Below are positions 45,623 through 57,386 of a stretch of DNA of 64,000 nucleotides, piece by piece (position 1 is the stretch's first letter; each line of letters starts with the position of its first letter). The position numbers and the translations under genes are program-made. This DNA is from an uncultured Pelagibacteraceae bacterium (lineage in GTDB: Bacteria > Pseudomonadota > Alphaproteobacteria > Pelagibacterales > Pelagibacteraceae): NCBI GenBank assembly GCA_902581605.1, contig CACHPE010000002.1, forward strand, positions 62,001 through 126,000, given 5' to 3'. The notes beneath the pieces are model-generated. The model searched no databases and was not told the DNA's origin. It was given only the letters and a program-made list of their open reading frames with translations.

Positions 45623-46618
45623 ATGAACATAGCTATAGTAGGTGCAACAGGAAATGTTGGAAGGAAAACTCTGGAGGTATTTGATAAAAAAAACTTCAAG
45701 TTTGATAATCTATATTTAGTTGCCTCAGAAAAAAGTGCAGGAAAAAAAATCTCTTTTAGAGATAAAGAGTATGTTATTGAAAATTTAGAGACATATGATT
45801 TTTCAAAAGCAGATATAACTTTTTTTGCAGCAGGAGGAAAAATTGCTGAAAAATTTGCAGAAAAGGCTGCTAAGCACACAATTGTAATAGATAATTCAAG
45901 TTTTTTTAGAATGGATCCTGATGTTCCATTGATCGTTCCACAAGTGAATGCAGCCGAAATTAAAAATATGAAAAAAAATATTATTGCCAATCCGAATTGT
46001 TCTACAGCACAACTTGTTATAGCACTTAAACCACTGCATAATTTATTTAAAATTAAAAGAGTTGTAGTTTCAACTTACCAATCTGTTTCAGGTGGTGGTA
46101 AAAGTCCAATGGACGAATTAATTGATCAAACTAAACAATATTTAGATGGAAAAAAAATAGAGTCAAAAAATTTTACTAAACAAATCGCTTTTAATGTTAT
46201 TCCACATATCGACGTTTTTGCTGACGATGGATACACAAAAGAAGAATTAAAAATGACAAATGAAACAAAAAAAATCTTAGATGAGTCAATTGAACTGACA
46301 GCTACATGTGTAAGAATTCCCGTTTTAGTATCTCATTCGGAATCTGTAAATATAGAATTTGAAAAACCATATACTTTAGAAAAAGTGAGAGATGTTCTAA
46401 GTAAAGCAGATGGATGTGAGGTTATTGATAAAAGAGAAAATGGAGGTTATAGCACACCATTTGAGGCAGCTGGGAGTGATGAGACATATATATCTAGAAT
46501 TAGAGAAGACAAAACTAAAAAAAATTCATTAAATTTGTGGATTGTATCAGACAACCTATTGAGAGGTGCTGCACTTAATTCTGTTGAAATTGCTGAAACA
46601 ATTATTAATTCAAAATAA
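45623..46618 (+). CDS. asd: aspartate-semialdehyde dehydrogenase
   Basis: A 331-residue NADPH enzyme reducing aspartyl phosphate to the semialdehyde, for lysine, threonine and methionine synthesis. Motifs: IVGATGNVGRKTLEVF (cofactor), active-site Cys in NPNCSTAQLVIALKPL, STYQSVSGGGKSPMDEL and the ending LNLWIVSDNLLRGAALN. 15 bases after dmdA and three before sdhC. Its usual partner leuB lies 5.3 kb upstream, across the DMSP cassette. Confidence 0.97.
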   Translation: MNIAIVGATGNVGRKTLEVFDKKNFKFDNLYLVASEKSAGKKISFRDKEYVIENLETYDFSKADITFFAAGGKIAEKFAEKAAKHTIVIDNSSFFRMDPDVPLIVPQVNAAEIKNMKKNIIANPNCSTAQLVIALKPLHNLFKIKRVVVSTYQSVSGGGKSPMDELIDQTKQYLDGKKIESKNFTKQIAFNVIPHIDVFADDGYTKEELKMTNETKKILDESIELTATCVRIPVLVSHSESVNIEFEKPYTLEKVRDVLSKADGCEVIDKRENGGYSTPFEAAGSDETYISRIREDKTKKNSLNLWIVSDNLLRGAALNSVEIAETIINSK

Positions 46619-46621
46619 AAT

Positions 46622-47002
46622 ATGGAAAACAGACCTTTATCACCACACATACAGATTTATAAATGGCATATTTCTTCATTAGTATCTATTTCACACAGAA
46701 TTACAGGAATAATTAATTTTTTTGCAATCACATTAATTTGTATTTGGTTTGCATTAATGCTTCTAGGAGAAAGCAATTATCAAATTATTAAATATTTTTT
46801 AGAAACTTTTTTAGGTAAATTTATTTTAATTGGAATAACCTGGTCATTTAGTTTTCAAATGTTAAGTGAAGTAAGACACTTGATTATGGATTTAGGTTAT
46901 GGATTTGAATTACAAACAACAAAAATTACTGGTTTGTTAGTTATTTTTGGTTCGATTGTTTTAACTATCTTAATTTATTTAATAGGCAGAGGATTAATAT
47001 AA
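46622..47002 (+). CDS. sdhC: succinate dehydrogenase cytochrome b556 subunit
   Basis: A 126-residue membrane anchor of complex II with three predicted helices. The start MENRPLSPHIQIYKWHISS and the motif SISHRITGIINF (quinone-site Ser and Arg) are typical, and the heme-ligand His is in EVRHLIMDLG. Three bases after asd; overlaps sdhD by one base. Confidence 0.95.
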   Translation: MENRPLSPHIQIYKWHISSLVSISHRITGIINFFAITLICIWFALMLLGESNYQIIKYFLETFLGKFILIGITWSFSFQMLSEVRHLIMDLGYGFELQTTKITGLLVIFGSIVLTILIYLIGRGLI

Positions 47003-47331
47003 TGCTTCCAGTAACAAAAAAATGGTTATTCTTAAAAATTAGTTCCGCAATCTTATTACCTTTAATGCTTTGGTTTATTATAAATTTAGTAAATATCTAT
47101 GATAAAAGTTATCTTGAAATAGTGAATTTTTTAACAACACAACCATCTAAATTCCTAATTGGATTATTTTTAGTTATTGCTTATTTTTTTTCAGCTTTGA
47201 CTATAAGTGAGGTTTTTGAAGACTATATTAACGATAAAAAAACCAAAAATGCCGCAAACAAAGTTCTAAATTTTTTTGCTATAACAATTCCAGTAATTAC
47301 AATAATTGTAATTTTTAACTTAAATACATGA
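47002..47331 (+). CDS. sdhD: succinate dehydrogenase hydrophobic anchor subunit
   Basis: A 109-residue protein with three predicted helices, a little short for SdhD. Sequence is diverged, as usual for this subunit: [14 protein letters not shown] in the first helix, and an [11 protein letters not shown] segment near the quinone side. The identity rests mainly on its place between sdhC (one-base overlap) and sdhA (four-base overlap). Confidence 0.9.
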   Translation: MLPVTKKWLFLKISSAILLPLMLWFIINLVNIYDKSYLEIVNFLTTQPSKFLIGLFLVIAYFFSALTISEVFEDYINDKKTKNAANKVLNFFAITIPVITIIVIFNLNT

Positions 47332-49103
47332 AAACATATAATATTATAGACCATAAGTATGATGTTGTTGTACTTGGTGCAGGTGGATCAGGTTTAAGAG
47401 CGGCAGTAGGGCTTAGTGAAGCTGGCTTAAAAACAGCTTGTATCTCAAAAGTATTTCCTACCAGAAGTCATACATCAGCTGCACAAGGTGGAATATCAGC
47501 AGCATTAGGAAATATGGGAGAAGATGATTGGAGATGGCACATGTATGATACTGTCAAAGGTGCAGATTGGTTAGGTGATCAAGATAGTATTGAATACCTT
47601 TGTAAAGAAGCACCTAAAGCGGTTTTAGAATTGGAGAAATATGGAGTTCCATTTAGTAGAACTGAAGAGGGAAAAATTTATCAAAGACCATTTGGTGGAA
47701 TGACAAAAAATTATGGAAATGGAATAGTCCAAAGAACTTGTGCAGCAGCTGATAGAACAGGACATGCTATTTTACACACATTATATGGACAAGCGTTAAA
47801 GCATAATACAGAATTTTTTATAGAATATTTTGCATTAGATTTGTTGATGAAGAATGGAGAATGCAAAGGTCTAATTGCTTGGAATCTAAATGATGGCACA
47901 ATTCATAGATTTAGAGCGCATACAGTAATTATTGCTACTGGTGGTTATGGAAAAGTTTATTATTCAGCAACCTCAGCACATACTTGCACTGGCGATGGCA
48001 ATGCAATGGTTTTAAGAGCTGGATTACCGCTTCAGGATATGGAGTTTGTTCAATTTCACCCAACAGGAATTTATGGCCATGGTACCTTAATAACAGAAGG
48101 TGCGCGAGGAGAAGGAGGCTATCTTACAAATTCTAAAGGTGAAAGATTTATGGAAAGGTATGCTCCAAATGCAAAAGATTTAGCATCAAGAGATGTTGTT
48201 AGCAGATCTATGTCTATTGAGATTAATGAGGGAAGAGGTGTTGGAAAAGATCAAGATCATGTTCATTTGAATCTAAGTCACTTAGATAAAGATATTATTG
48301 AAAGCAGACTTCCTGGAATTACTGATGCAGCAAGATTATTTGCAAATGTAGATGTAACTAAAGAACCAATTCCTGTTGTACCAACAGTTCATTATAATAT
48401 GGGAGGTATTCCAACAAACTATAAAGCAGAAGTATTAACTGTAAATGGCTCAGAAAAAACTGTTCCAGGTTTAATGGCTATAGGAGAAGCAGCATGTGTC
48501 TCTGTTCACGGAGCAAATAGACTTGGTTCTAATTCTTTAATTGATTTAGTAGTATTTGGAAGAGCAGCAGCAAAAAGGGCAGCTGAATTAGTTAAGCCAG
48601 GAACACCTCATGAGGAAATTCCTGAGTCAGAAACACAAAAATGTTTAGATAGATTTGATAAACTTAGAAATGCACAAGGAAATAATAGTACTGCAGAACT
48701 TAGACTTTCAATGCAAAAAACCATGCAGTCGAAATGTGCAGTTTTTAGAACAGAAAAAAATCTTAAAGAAGGTGTTGATGAGATTAAAAAAACTTATGAT
48801 GGTATGGACTCAATTTCAGTTAAAGATAGGTCTTTAGTATTTAATACTGATTTAGTTGAAACATTAGAATTTGATAATTTAATAAGACAAGCAGTAACTA
48901 CTGTTGAGTCTGCATATCATAGAAAAGAGAGCAGAGGTGCTCACGCGAGAGATGACTATCCAAAAAGAGATGACGAAAAGTTTATGCAACATACTCTTGC
49001 TTGGTGTGATGGAAAAAATACAAAGATTAGTTACAGAGCAGTACACAAATCAACTTTAACAAATGAAGTTCAATATTTTCCACCACAAGAGCGAGTATAT
49101 TAA
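47328..49103 (+). CDS. sdhA: succinate dehydrogenase flavoprotein subunit
   Basis: A 591-residue catalytic subunit that oxidises succinate to fumarate with covalently bound FAD. The FAD motif is [19 protein letters not shown], the FAD-linking His is in [16 protein letters not shown], the catalytic region is [12 protein letters not shown] with GERFMERY, and [18 protein letters not shown] and the C-terminal [14 protein letters not shown] are standard. Overlaps sdhD by four bases and sdhB by one. Confidence 0.98.
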   Translation: MKTYNIIDHKYDVVVLGAGGSGLRAAVGLSEAGLKTACISKVFPTRSHTSAAQGGISAALGNMGEDDWRWHMYDTVKGADWLGDQDSIEYLCKEAPKAVLELEKYGVPFSRTEEGKIYQRPFGGMTKNYGNGIVQRTCAAADRTGHAILHTLYGQALKHNTEFFIEYFALDLLMKNGECKGLIAWNLNDGTIHRFRAHTVIIATGGYGKVYYSATSAHTCTGDGNAMVLRAGLPLQDMEFVQFHPTGIYGHGTLITEGARGEGGYLTNSKGERFMERYAPNAKDLASRDVVSRSMSIEINEGRGVGKDQDHVHLNLSHLDKDIIESRLPGITDAARLFANVDVTKEPIPVVPTVHYNMGGIPTNYKAEVLTVNGSEKTVPGLMAIGEAACVSVHGANRLGSNSLIDLVVFGRAAAKRAAELVKPGTPHEEIPESETQKCLDRFDKLRNAQGNNSTAELRLSMQKTMQSKCAVFRTEKNLKEGVDEIKKTYDGMDSISVKDRSLVFNTDLVETLEFDNLIRQAVTTVESAYHRKESRGAHARDDYPKRDDEKFMQHTLAWCDGKNTKISYRAVHKSTLTNEVQYFPPQERVY

Positions 49104-49882
49104 TGGTTCAGCTAAGCTTACCTAAAAATTCAGAGGTTAAAAAAGGCAAATATTTTAAAGATAAAACTGGATCTAAAAATTTAAGAAAAGTAAATATTTA
49201 TAGATGGGATCCATCGACAGAAGAAAATCCTAGAATTGATACATACGAAGTTGATATAGATAATTGTCCATCTAAGGTGCTGGATATTCTAAATAAAATT
49301 AAAAACGAAATTGATCCTACATTGGCCTATAGAAGATCTTGTGCTCATGGTGTTTGTGGTTCTTGTGCTATGAATATGGGAGGAAAAAACGGACTTGCTT
49401 GTACAACTCCCCATGCAGAGATAGATGGTGACATTGATATTTATCCTCTACCTCATCTAAAAGTTAAAAGAGATTTGATTGGTGATTTAGATGGCTTATA
49501 TAAACAATATCAATCTATTGAACCTTGGTTAAAAAATAACTCAACAAAACAGACGACAGAAATTTACCAGTCTAAAGAAGATAGAGCAAAACTTGATGGT
49601 GCTTACGAATGTATTATGTGTGCCTGCTGTTCTACATCTTGCCCAAGTTATTGGTGGAATGGAGATAAATATTTAGGTCCAGCAGTTCTGCTACAGGCTT
49701 ATAGATGGATTATTGATAGTAGAGATGAAGAGAGAAAAGCTAGATTAAAAAAAGTTTCAGATGAATTAAAATTGTATAGATGCCATACAATATTAAATTG
49801 TACAAATGCATGTCCTAAGGGCTTGAATCCAGCAAAAGCTATAGCTGAAATAAAAAAAATGTTAGCTACAGCTAATGTTTAA
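49103..49882 (+). CDS. sdhB: succinate dehydrogenase iron-sulfur subunit
   Basis: A 259-residue subunit with three clusters: 2Fe-2S ligands in [14 protein letters not shown] plus the Cys of GLACTTP, 4Fe-4S in [13 protein letters not shown], and 3Fe-4S in [17 protein letters not shown]. It carries electrons from SdhA to quinone. A 39-base gap follows, the largest gap in the 28-kb array. Confidence 0.98.
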   Translation: MVQLSLPKNSEVKKGKYFKDKTGSKNLRKVNIYRWDPSTEENPRIDTYEVDIDNCPSKVLDILNKIKNEIDPTLAYRRSCAHGVCGSCAMNMGGKNGLACTTPHAEIDGDIDIYPLPHLKVKRDLIGDLDGLYKQYQSIEPWLKNNSTKQTTEIYQSKEDRAKLDGAYECIMCACCSTSCPSYWWNGDKYLGPAVLLQAYRWIIDSRDEERKARLKKVSDELKLYRCHTILNCTNACPKGLNPAKAIAEIKKMLATANV

Positions 49883-49921
49883 ATAGACTATTCGATATTT
49901 TTGATCTAAAACACCGTATTC

Positions 49922-51415
49922 ATGAAATTAATAGAACACTTTGTAAGCGGTAAAATAATTCCGGGATCTTCAGATAAAAAGGGAAAAGTTTTTAATCCAG
50001 CAACTGGCGAACAAGAGTCAGAGGTAAGACTTGCTTCAAAATCTGATCTAGACAGTGCTGTTGAGGTAGCAAAAAAAGCATTTGAAACTTGGTCTTTAAA
50101 ACCTGCTCTACAAAGAGCTAGAATAATATTTAAATTTAAAGAATTAATTGAAAAAAATTCTGATGAATTAACGAAGTTAATAGTTTCAGAACATGGAAAA
50201 GTTTATGAAGATGCAAGAGGCTCTTTAACTAGAGGACTTGAGGTGGTAGAATTTGCTTGTGGAATACCACATTTATTAAAAGGTGAGTTTTCAGAAAATG
50301 TTGGAACCAATGTTGACAGTTGGTCAATCAGACAACCATTGGGAGTTGTTGCAGGTATTACACCTTTTAATTTTCCTGCTATGGTACCAATGTGGATGTT
50401 TCCAATAGCAATAGCTTGTGGAAACACTTTTATTCTTAAACCATCTGAAAAAGACCCTTCTTGCGCAATAAGATTAGCAGAACTACTTTCTGAGGCGGGT
50501 CTTCCAGAAGGAGTATTTAACGTAATAAATGGAGATAAAGAAGCTGTTGATGCAATTTTGGAAAACAAAGATATCAAAGCTGTTAGTTTCGTAGGATCTA
50601 CTCCTATTGCAAAATATATTTATGAAAATTCAGCTAAAAATGAAAAAAGAGTTCAAGCTTTGGGTGGAGCAAAAAACCATTTAGTTGTTATGCCAGATTG
50701 TGACTTAGATGGTGCAGTAAATGGTTTAATGGGTGCCGCTTATGGTTCAGCTGGGGAAAGATGTATGGCTCAATCAGTTGCTGTCGCGGTCGGAGATATC
50801 GGTGATGAACTTGTATCAAGATTATCAAAAAAAGCTGAAGCTTTAAAAGTTGGTCCTGGAATGGATAAGGCATCAGAAATGGGACCTTTAGTTACAAAAG
50901 AACATTTAGAAAAAGTCACAAGCTACGTTGATTTAGGTGTTAAGGAAGGCGCAAAACTAGTGGTTGATGGAAGAGGTTTAAAACTTCAAGGTTATGAAAA
51001 TGGTTTCTATATAGGTGGATGCTTGTTTGATCATGTAAATAAAGATATGAGAATTTACAAAGAGGAAATATTTGGTCCAGTCTTATCAGTTGTTCGAGTA
51101 AAAACTTTTGAAGAAGCTGCAAAATTAATTAACGACCATGAGTACGGAAATGGAGTTAGTATTTATACAAGAGACGGTGATGCAGGCAGAACTTTTGCAA
51201 GTAAAATTCAAGTAGGTATGGTTGGTATTAACGTGCCGATCCCAGTTCCAATGGCATTTCATAGTTTTGGTGGTTGGAAAAGATCATTGTTTGGAGATAG
51301 TGGAATGCATGGTATGGAAGGAATAAAATTTTATACCAAACTTAAAACAGTAACATCTAGATGGCCTTCAGGTGTCCGATCAAATGCGGAATTTGTTATG
51401 CCAACAATGAAATAA
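49922..51415 (+). CDS. mmsA: methylmalonate-semialdehyde dehydrogenase (CoA-acylating)
   Basis: A 497-residue aldehyde dehydrogenase of the MmsA branch, converting methylmalonate (or malonate) semialdehyde to propionyl-CoA (or acetyl-CoA), NADH and CO2. The catalytic Cys is C281 in AGERCMAQSVAV; GVVAGITPFNFPAMVPMWMF and NVPIPVPMAFHSFGGWKRS are MmsA hallmarks, unlike ordinary aldehyde dehydrogenases with GQxC motifs. It is embedded among TCA cycle genes, nine bases before mdh. Substrates may come from valine, beta-alanine, inositol or 3-hydroxypropionate breakdown. Confidence 0.94.
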   Translation: MKLIEHFVSGKIIPGSSDKKGKVFNPATGEQESEVRLASKSDLDSAVEVAKKAFETWSLKPALQRARIIFKFKELIEKNSDELTKLIVSEHGKVYEDARGSLTRGLEVVEFACGIPHLLKGEFSENVGTNVDSWSIRQPLGVVAGITPFNFPAMVPMWMFPIAIACGNTFILKPSEKDPSCAIRLAELLSEAGLPEGVFNVINGDKEAVDAILENKDIKAVSFVGSTPIAKYIYENSAKNEKRVQALGGAKNHLVVMPDCDLDGAVNGLMGAAYGSAGERCMAQSVAVAVGDIGDELVSRLSKKAEALKVGPGMDKASEMGPLVTKEHLEKVTSYVDLGVKEGAKLVVDGRGLKLQGYENGFYIGGCLFDHVNKDMRIYKEEIFGPVLSVVRVKTFEEAAKLINDHEYGNGVSIYTRDGDAGRTFASKIQVGMVGINVPIPVPMAFHSFGGWKRSLFGDSGMHGMEGIKFYTKLKTVTSRWPSGVRSNAEFVMPTMK

Positions 51416-51424
51416 AGGAAATAA

Positions 51425-52387
51425 ATGACAAAAATATCTTTAATTGGTGCAGGCCAAATAGGTGGAACTCTTGCACATTTAATAGGAACAAAAGAATTAG
51501 TAAATGAAGTGGTTTTATTTGATGTAGCTAGTGGTATTGCAAAAGGAAAAGCATTAGATATTGCACAATCTTCATCTGTAGATGGTTTCAATGTTAGGTT
51601 TTCAGGAACTGATAACTATGAGGATATAAAAGATTCGGATGTAATTATAATTACAGCAGGTGTTCCAAGAAAACCTGGAATGAGCCGAGACGATCTTCTT
51701 GGAATTAATTTAAAAATTATTAAACAAGTTGCTGAGGGGGTAAAGAAAAATGCTCCTAACGCCTTTGTGATCTGTATCACCAATCCTTTAGACGTTATGG
51801 TTATGGCATTTCAAAAATTTTCAGGTTTGCCATCAAATAAAGTTGTTGGTATGGCAGGTATTTTAGATAGTTCGAGATTTAAATTATTTTTATCATTAGA
51901 GCTTAATGTGCCAGTAAGAGAAATTGAGGCAATGGTTATGGGTGGTCATGGTGACACCATGGTTCCTATGCCGAGATTTACAAAAATTTCAGGTAAACCA
52001 TTGTTGGATCTTGTAAAGGATGGAAAGATTTCTTTAGAAAGAGTTGAGGAAATTAATCAAAGAACAAGAGATGGTGGTGCGGAAATAGTTAAATATTTAG
52101 AAAAAGGATCAGCCTTTTATGCACCAGCAGCTTCAGGTGTTCAAATGGCAGAAGCATATTTGAATGATCAGAAAAAATTATTACCCTGCGCTGTACAATT
52201 AAATGGAGAATACGGAGTGAAAAATGTTTATGCAGGTGTTCCCGTTGTCATTGGAAAAGATGGTGTAGAAAAAATTGAAGAAATTGATTTAGATGAAAAA
52301 GAAAAAAAAGAATTTATGCATTCAATAGATGCTGTAAAAGCTTTATGGGAAGCTGCATCTAAAATAGATCCTGATTTATCTAAATAA
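51425..52387 (+). CDS. mdh: malate dehydrogenase
   Basis: A 320-residue LDH-like malate dehydrogenase (alphaproteobacterial type) that oxidises malate to oxaloacetate. Cofactor motif [16 protein letters not shown] with the NAD-selective Asp in [16 protein letters not shown]. Substrate Arg residues are in [14 protein letters not shown] and the catalytic His in [15 protein letters not shown]. Lactate dehydrogenase is excluded by the RKPGMSRDD loop. Two bases before sucC. Confidence 0.97.
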   Translation: MTKISLIGAGQIGGTLAHLIGTKELVNEVVLFDVASGIAKGKALDIAQSSSVDGFNVRFSGTDNYEDIKDSDVIIITAGVPRKPGMSRDDLLGINLKIIKQVAEGVKKNAPNAFVICITNPLDVMVMAFQKFSGLPSNKVVGMAGILDSSRFKLFLSLELNVPVREIEAMVMGGHGDTMVPMPRFTKISGKPLLDLVKDGKISLERVEEINQRTRDGGAEIVKYLEKGSAFYAPAASGVQMAEAYLNDQKKLLPCAVQLNGEYGVKNVYAGVPVVIGKDGVEKIEEIDLDEKEKKEFMHSIDAVKALWEAASKIDPDLSK

Positions 52388-52389
52388 TA

Positions 52390-53550
52390 ATGAATATTCA
52401 CGAGCATCAAGCTAAACAAATATTAAAAAAATATGGAGCTGTAGTTCCAGAAGGAGTATTTGCGCTTAATGTTGGTGAACTTATTCAAAAAGCAAAAGCA
52501 CTCAAAACTGAGAAATATGTGCTTAAAGCACAAATCCATGCTGGAGGTAGAGGAAAAGCTGGTGGTGTAAAAATTTTAAACTCTATCGAGGAACTAACGG
52601 TAGCAGCTAAAGAATTATTAGGAAAAACACTAGTTACTCATCAAACTGGCCCTGATGGTAGAGAGGTAAAAAGATTATACGTAGAAGAATCATCAAATAT
52701 AGATAAAGAATTTTACTTATCGTGTTTGGTTGATAGGGCAAGTTCTAAAATTGCATTTATATCAAGTGACCAAGGAGGGATGGACATTGAAGAAGTTGCA
52801 AGCAGTTCACCTGAAAAAATTATAACTACCAAAGTTGATATGAGTGATGAAATTTCCGAGTCAGATTGTGAAAAAATAATTAATATTTTTAATTTAAATG
52901 AAGACGCAAAAAAACAAGCAATAACATTAATTAAATCAATATATAAAATGTTTGTGAATACTGATGCAAACATGGTTGAAGTAAATCCATTAATTTTGAC
53001 AAAAGAGGAAAAAATTGTTTGTTTAGATGCAAAAGTTAATTTCGACTCTAACGCTTTATTCAGGCATCCAGAAATTGTTGAATTAAGAGATTTAAATGAG
53101 GAAGATCCTACCGAGATAGAAGCTAGCAAGCATGATCTTGCATATATCAAGCTAGATGGAAGTATTGGCTGTATGGTAAATGGAGCAGGATTAGCGATGG
53201 CAACAATGGATATAATTAAATTGTATGGTAAAGAGCCAGCAAATTTTTTAGATGTAGGCGGTGGCGCATCCAAAGAAAAAGTATCTGCTGCATTAAAGAT
53301 AATTCTCTCAGATAAAAATGTTAAAGGTATTTTAATTAATATTTTTGGAGGAATAATGAGATGTGATGTCCTTGCCCAAGGAGTAGTTGATGCAGCTAAA
53401 GAAATTAATATTAGTGTACCTTTAGTTGTAAGATTAGCAGGTACAAATTTTAAGGAAGGAAAAGAAATTCTTGATAATTCTGGATTAAAATTAATTTCTG
53501 CAGAAAATTTAGATGATGCTGCTAAGAAAATTGTTGAGGCGATAAATTAA
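52390..53550 (+). CDS. sucC: succinyl-CoA synthetase beta subunit
   Basis: A 386-residue ATP-grasp subunit that makes ATP or GTP from succinyl-CoA. Typical start [17 protein letters not shown], nucleotide loop [14 protein letters not shown], metal-binding [11 protein letters not shown] and the ending [14 protein letters not shown]-type segment (here [17 protein letters not shown]). One base separates it from sucD. Confidence 0.98.
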   Translation: MNIHEHQAKQILKKYGAVVPEGVFALNVGELIQKAKALKTEKYVLKAQIHAGGRGKAGGVKILNSIEELTVAAKELLGKTLVTHQTGPDGREVKRLYVEESSNIDKEFYLSCLVDRASSKIAFISSDQGGMDIEEVASSSPEKIITTKVDMSDEISESDCEKIINIFNLNEDAKKQAITLIKSIYKMFVNTDANMVEVNPLILTKEEKIVCLDAKVNFDSNALFRHPEIVELRDLNEEDPTEIEASKHDLAYIKLDGSIGCMVNGAGLAMATMDIIKLYGKEPANFLDVGGGASKEKVSAALKIILSDKNVKGILINIFGGIMRCDVLAQGVVDAAKEINISVPLVVRLAGTNFKEGKEILDNSGLKLISAENLDDAAKKIVEAIN

Positions 53551-53551
53551 A

Positions 53552-54427
53552 ATGTCGGTTTTGGTAAATAAAAATACTAAAGTAATTTGTCAGGGATTTA
53601 CAGGCTCACACGGAACATTTCATTCAGAGCAGGCTATAAAATATGGAACCAATCTTGTTGGTGGAGTTACGCCAAAGAAAGGTGGACAAAAACATTTAGA
53701 CAGACCAGTTTTTAATAGCGTTTTAGAGGCAAAAAATGAAGTAGGAGCAGACGCAACTATGATTTATGTACCTGCTAAATTTGCAGCAGCAGCAATCATT
53801 GAAGCTGTTGATGCATCAGTTGAACTTATTGTTTGTATAACAGAGGGAATTCCAATTCAGGATATGCTTAAGGTCAGACAAAAATTAAGTGGATCCAGTA
53901 GCAGATTAATTGGACCTAATTGTCCGGGAATAATCACACCAGATGAATGTAAAATTGGGATTATGCCAGGAAGTATTCACAAAAGAGGAAGTGTTGGAAT
54001 TGTATCAAGGTCAGGAACATTGACATATGAAGCAGTAGCCCAAACAACTGAAAATGGACTTGGTCAATCAACTTGTATTGGTATTGGTGGTGATCCTATT
54101 AATGGAACAAATTTTATAGATTGTTTAGATTTATTTTTAAATGACTCTGAAACAGAATCTATTTTAATGATAGGTGAAATTGGAGGAACTGCCGAAGAAG
54201 AAGCGGCTGAATTTATAAAAAATCATAAGATCAAAAAACCAATTATTGGATTTATAGCCGGAATTACTGCTCCTCCAGGAAGGAGAATGGGGCATGCTGG
54301 TGCTATTATATCAGGTGGTAAGGGTGGAGCTGAAGATAAAATAAAAAAAATGGAAGAATGTGGTATTACAGTTGCCAAATCACCATCAATTATTGGAAAA
54401 ACTTTATTTGATAAACTGTCTAATTGA
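53552..54427 (+). CDS. sucD: succinyl-CoA synthetase alpha subunit
   Basis: A 291-residue CoA-binding subunit with [17 protein letters not shown], the Rossmann CoA site, [14 protein letters not shown] and the phosphorylated His in [13 protein letters not shown]. Ends [10 protein letters not shown] 35-base AT-rich gap precedes sucA; I see no clear promoter there. Confidence 0.98.
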   Translation: MSVLVNKNTKVICQGFTGSHGTFHSEQAIKYGTNLVGGVTPKKGGQKHLDRPVFNSVLEAKNEVGADATMIYVPAKFAAAAIIEAVDASVELIVCITEGIPIQDMLKVRQKLSGSSSRLIGPNCPGIITPDECKIGIMPGSIHKRGSVGIVSRSGTLTYEAVAQTTENGLGQSTCIGIGGDPINGTNFIDCLDLFLNDSETESILMIGEIGGTAEEEAAEFIKNHKIKKPIIGFIAGITAPPGRRMGHAGAIISGGKGGAEDKIKKMEECGITVAKSPSIIGKTLFDKLSN

Positions 54428-54462
54428 AAAAAAATATTAGAGGGATATATTAAATAAAAAAG

Positions 54463-57381
54463 ATGTCTTCATCAAAAAATCTTGATTTCGAAAAAACTTC
54501 ATTTTTAAACAAATCTAATAGTGCATTTATAGAAGAAATGTATTTAAAGTTTGTAAATAAAGATGCTGATCTTCCAGAAAGTTGGGTAAATTATTTCGAG
54601 GGAATTGGTGAAGAATTAAATGTTATTGCAAAAGAAATTAATGGACCATCATGGGGACCTACTAAAAAAAAGATTGATATTGATGAATTGCAAAAAAAAA
54701 TAGATGAACAAGATCAAAATGATTTTAATAATATTAAATTAGACAATTCAGAAAAATTTAATTTTCAATTACTTGCTGACTCAAATAAAGATTCTATTAG
54801 TGCTGTAGCATTAATTAGAGCATATAGACTAAGAGGACATTTATTAGCAGATCTTGATCCTTTAGAAATGAGAGAGTCAGAATATCTAGATGAGCTTCAT
54901 CCAGATTTTTACGGTTTTAAAAAAGAAAATTACGATAAGAAAATTTTTCTAAACGGTGTAATCAATCGTAAATATGCAAATATAAGAGAAATACTTAAGT
55001 TTATGAAGAAAACCTACTGTGGAAAAATAGGTTATGAGTTCATGCATATTTCAAACCCAGATGAAAGAAAGTGGTTTAGGGACAGGATAGAGCAAGATAA
55101 AAATGCACTTCAATTTACAAAAAATGGTAAAGAGGCAATTTTAAATAAATTGGTACAGGCAGAAGGATTTGAAAAATTTTTAGCTGCAAAGTATGTGGGA
55201 ACAAAAAGATTTGGTTTAGATGGTGGTGAAAGTTTAATACCTGCTCTTGAACAAATAATAAAAATCGGTGGTCAAAATAATATAAAAGAAGTTAAAATAG
55301 GTATGTCTCATAGAGGTAGACTTAACGTTTTAGCAAACGTTTTACAAAAATCTTACAAAAAAATTTTTAATGAGTTTGCAGGTGAGTTTAGTACTGACTC
55401 TGAAGATAGTGCTGGAGATGTAAAATATCATCTTGGAGCTTCTTCCGATAGAGAATTTGATGGAAATTTAGTACATGTCAGTTTAACAGATAATCCTTCT
55501 CATTTAGAAGCTGTTAACCCAGTTGTTTTAGGTCAAACAAGAGCCAAACAATTTTTTCATAAAGACCGTGAAAGAAATAAAGTTATACCTATTCTCATTC
55601 ATGGGGATGCAGCCTTTGCTGGTCAAGGAGTTGTAGCAGAATGTTTTGCAATGTCTGGACTACCAGGACACAACACTGGTGGAACAATTCATATTATTGT
55701 TAATAACCAAATAGGATTTACTACTAGTCCAAGATTTGCGAGGTCTTCACCTTATCCATCTGATGTTGCAAAAATGGTGGAGGCACCGATCCTTCATGTT
55801 AATGGCGATGATCCAGAGGCAGTTGTTTATGCAACTAGAATAGCAACAGAATTTCGATTAAAATTTAATAGAGACGTTGTAGTAGATTTAATTTGTTATA
55901 GAAGATTTGGACATAATGAGGGAGATGAGCCTTCATTTACTCAACCTTTAATGTATAAAAAAATTAGATCCCATCCCAGTGTTTACAAAATTTATGGAAA
56001 TAAATTAGTAAAAGAAAAATCTATTACTGAAGAATTATTAAATCAAAATGTTAAATCATTTAAAGATTTACTTGATGAACAATACAAAAGTGCAAAAGAT
56101 TATAAACCTAAAATAGAATGGTTTGAGGGCTCATGGTCAAGATATAAACCTGAAAGAGGTAAAGATAAAAGGGGTATAACAGGTTTTGACGAAAATAAAT
56201 TAAAAATAATTTCAGATAAAATAAATGGTATTCCTGAGGAAAAAAATATTCATAAGACTATCTCTAAAATATTTAATGCCAGAAAAGAAAGTATCGAAAA
56301 AGGTATTGGAATCGATTGGTCTTCAGCTGAATCTTTAGCTTTTGGATCTTTGCTAGAAGAGGGATATCCAATTAGACTTGTAGGACAAGACTCTGGAAGA
56401 GGAACATTCAGTCAACGACATTCTGTTTTAAGAAATCAAATAGATAATTCTAGGTACATTCCTCTTAATAATATTTCTAAAAATCAAAAGCAATTTGAAG
56501 TAGTAGATAGTTTTTTATCTGAACTTGCGGTTTTAGGTTTTGAATATGGTTATAGTCTAGTAGAGCCAAACACACTTACTCTTTGGGAAGCGCAATTCGG
56601 TGATTTTGCTAATGGTGCACAAGTAGTAATTGATCAATTTATTGCATCTGGTGAGAGAAAATGGAATAGAGCATCCGGTATAGTAATGTTGTTACCTCAC
56701 GGATATGAAGGACAAGGACCAGAACATTCTTCAGCAAGATTAGAAAGATTTTTACAACTATGCTCAAACGATAATATGCAAGTAATGAACTGCACAACCC
56801 CAGCAAATTATTTTCATGCTTTAAGAAGACAAATGCATAGGAGTTTCAGAAAGCCACTAATCATAATGACACCAAAATCATTATTAAGAAATAAGTATTG
56901 TGTTTCAAGTTTAGAAGATTTTAACAAAAAAAATACTTTCCATAGAGTATTGTGGGATCATGCTATAGATCCTAAGTCTAAAGGATTTATTAAACTAAAA
57001 GAAAGTTCTAAAATAAGAAAAGTAATTCTTTGTTCTGGAAAAGTATATTTTGATTTGTTAGACGCGAGAGAAAAGCTTAAAAGAGATGATGTAGTGATGT
57101 ATAGAATTGAACAATTGTATCCATTTCCAGCAAAAGCTTTAGTTAAGGAGTTAAAACCGTACTCTAAAAATGCTGAATTCTTTTGGTGTCAAGAAGAACC
57201 AAAAAATATGGGTGCTTGGTTTTCAGTTAGAGATTATATCCAATGGACATTAGACACTTTAAAGGCTAATAATAATAAAATTTCTTATATAGGAAGAAGC
57301 CCAGACGCAACTCCTGCAACAGGATATGCCAAAAGGCATAATTCTCAACAACAAGAAATAATTAAAAAGGTATTTGATTAA
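54463..57381 (+). CDS. sucA: 2-oxoglutarate dehydrogenase E1 component
   Basis: A 972-residue thiamine-diphosphate enzyme that decarboxylates 2-oxoglutarate. The N-terminal segment ends with the E2-binding type sequence near residue 20-40. Motifs: EIMSH-type region here [20 protein letters not shown]/Mg site [17 protein letters not shown] to [26 protein letters not shown] and the transketolase-like [29 protein letters not shown]. Pyruvate dehydrogenase E1 is excluded by the HNEGDEP loop. Five bases before sucB. Confidence 0.97.
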   Translation: MSSSKNLDFEKTSFLNKSNSAFIEEMYLKFVNKDADLPESWVNYFEGIGEELNVIAKEINGPSWGPTKKKIDIDELQKKIDEQDQNDFNNIKLDNSEKFNFQLLADSNKDSISAVALIRAYRLRGHLLADLDPLEMRESEYLDELHPDFYGFKKENYDKKIFLNGVINRKYANIREILKFMKKTYCGKIGYEFMHISNPDERKWFRDRIEQDKNALQFTKNGKEAILNKLVQAEGFEKFLAAKYVGTKRFGLDGGESLIPALEQIIKIGGQNNIKEVKIGMSHRGRLNVLANVLQKSYKKIFNEFAGEFSTDSEDSAGDVKYHLGASSDREFDGNLVHVSLTDNPSHLEAVNPVVLGQTRAKQFFHKDRERNKVIPILIHGDAAFAGQGVVAECFAMSGLPGHNTGGTIHIIVNNQIGFTTSPRFARSSPYPSDVAKMVEAPILHVNGDDPEAVVYATRIATEFRLKFNRDVVVDLICYRRFGHNEGDEPSFTQPLMYKKIRSHPSVYKIYGNKLVKEKSITEELLNQNVKSFKDLLDEQYKSAKDYKPKIEWFEGSWSRYKPERGKDKRGITGFDENKLKIISDKINGIPEEKNIHKTISKIFNARKESIEKGIGIDWSSAESLAFGSLLEEGYPIRLVGQDSGRGTFSQRHSVLRNQIDNSRYIPLNNISKNQKQFEVVDSFLSELAVLGFEYGYSLVEPNTLTLWEAQFGDFANGAQVVIDQFIASGERKWNRASGIVMLLPHGYEGQGPEHSSARLERFLQLCSNDNMQVMNCTTPANYFHALRRQMHRSFRKPLIIMTPKSLLRNKYCVSSLEDFNKKNTFHRVLWDHAIDPKSKGFIKLKESSKIRKVILCSGKVYFDLLDAREKLKRDDVVMYRIEQLYPFPAKALVKELKPYSKNAEFFWCQEEPKNMGAWFSVRDYIQWTLDTLKANNNKISYIGRSPDATPATGYAKRHNSQQQEIIKKVFD

Positions 57382-57386
57382 TTTTA

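Noticed and set aside
52713-53273. Open frame of 186 codons opposite sucC
   Set aside because: Antisense to sucC, Ser/Ile-rich composition typical of a shadow frame in AT-rich DNA.
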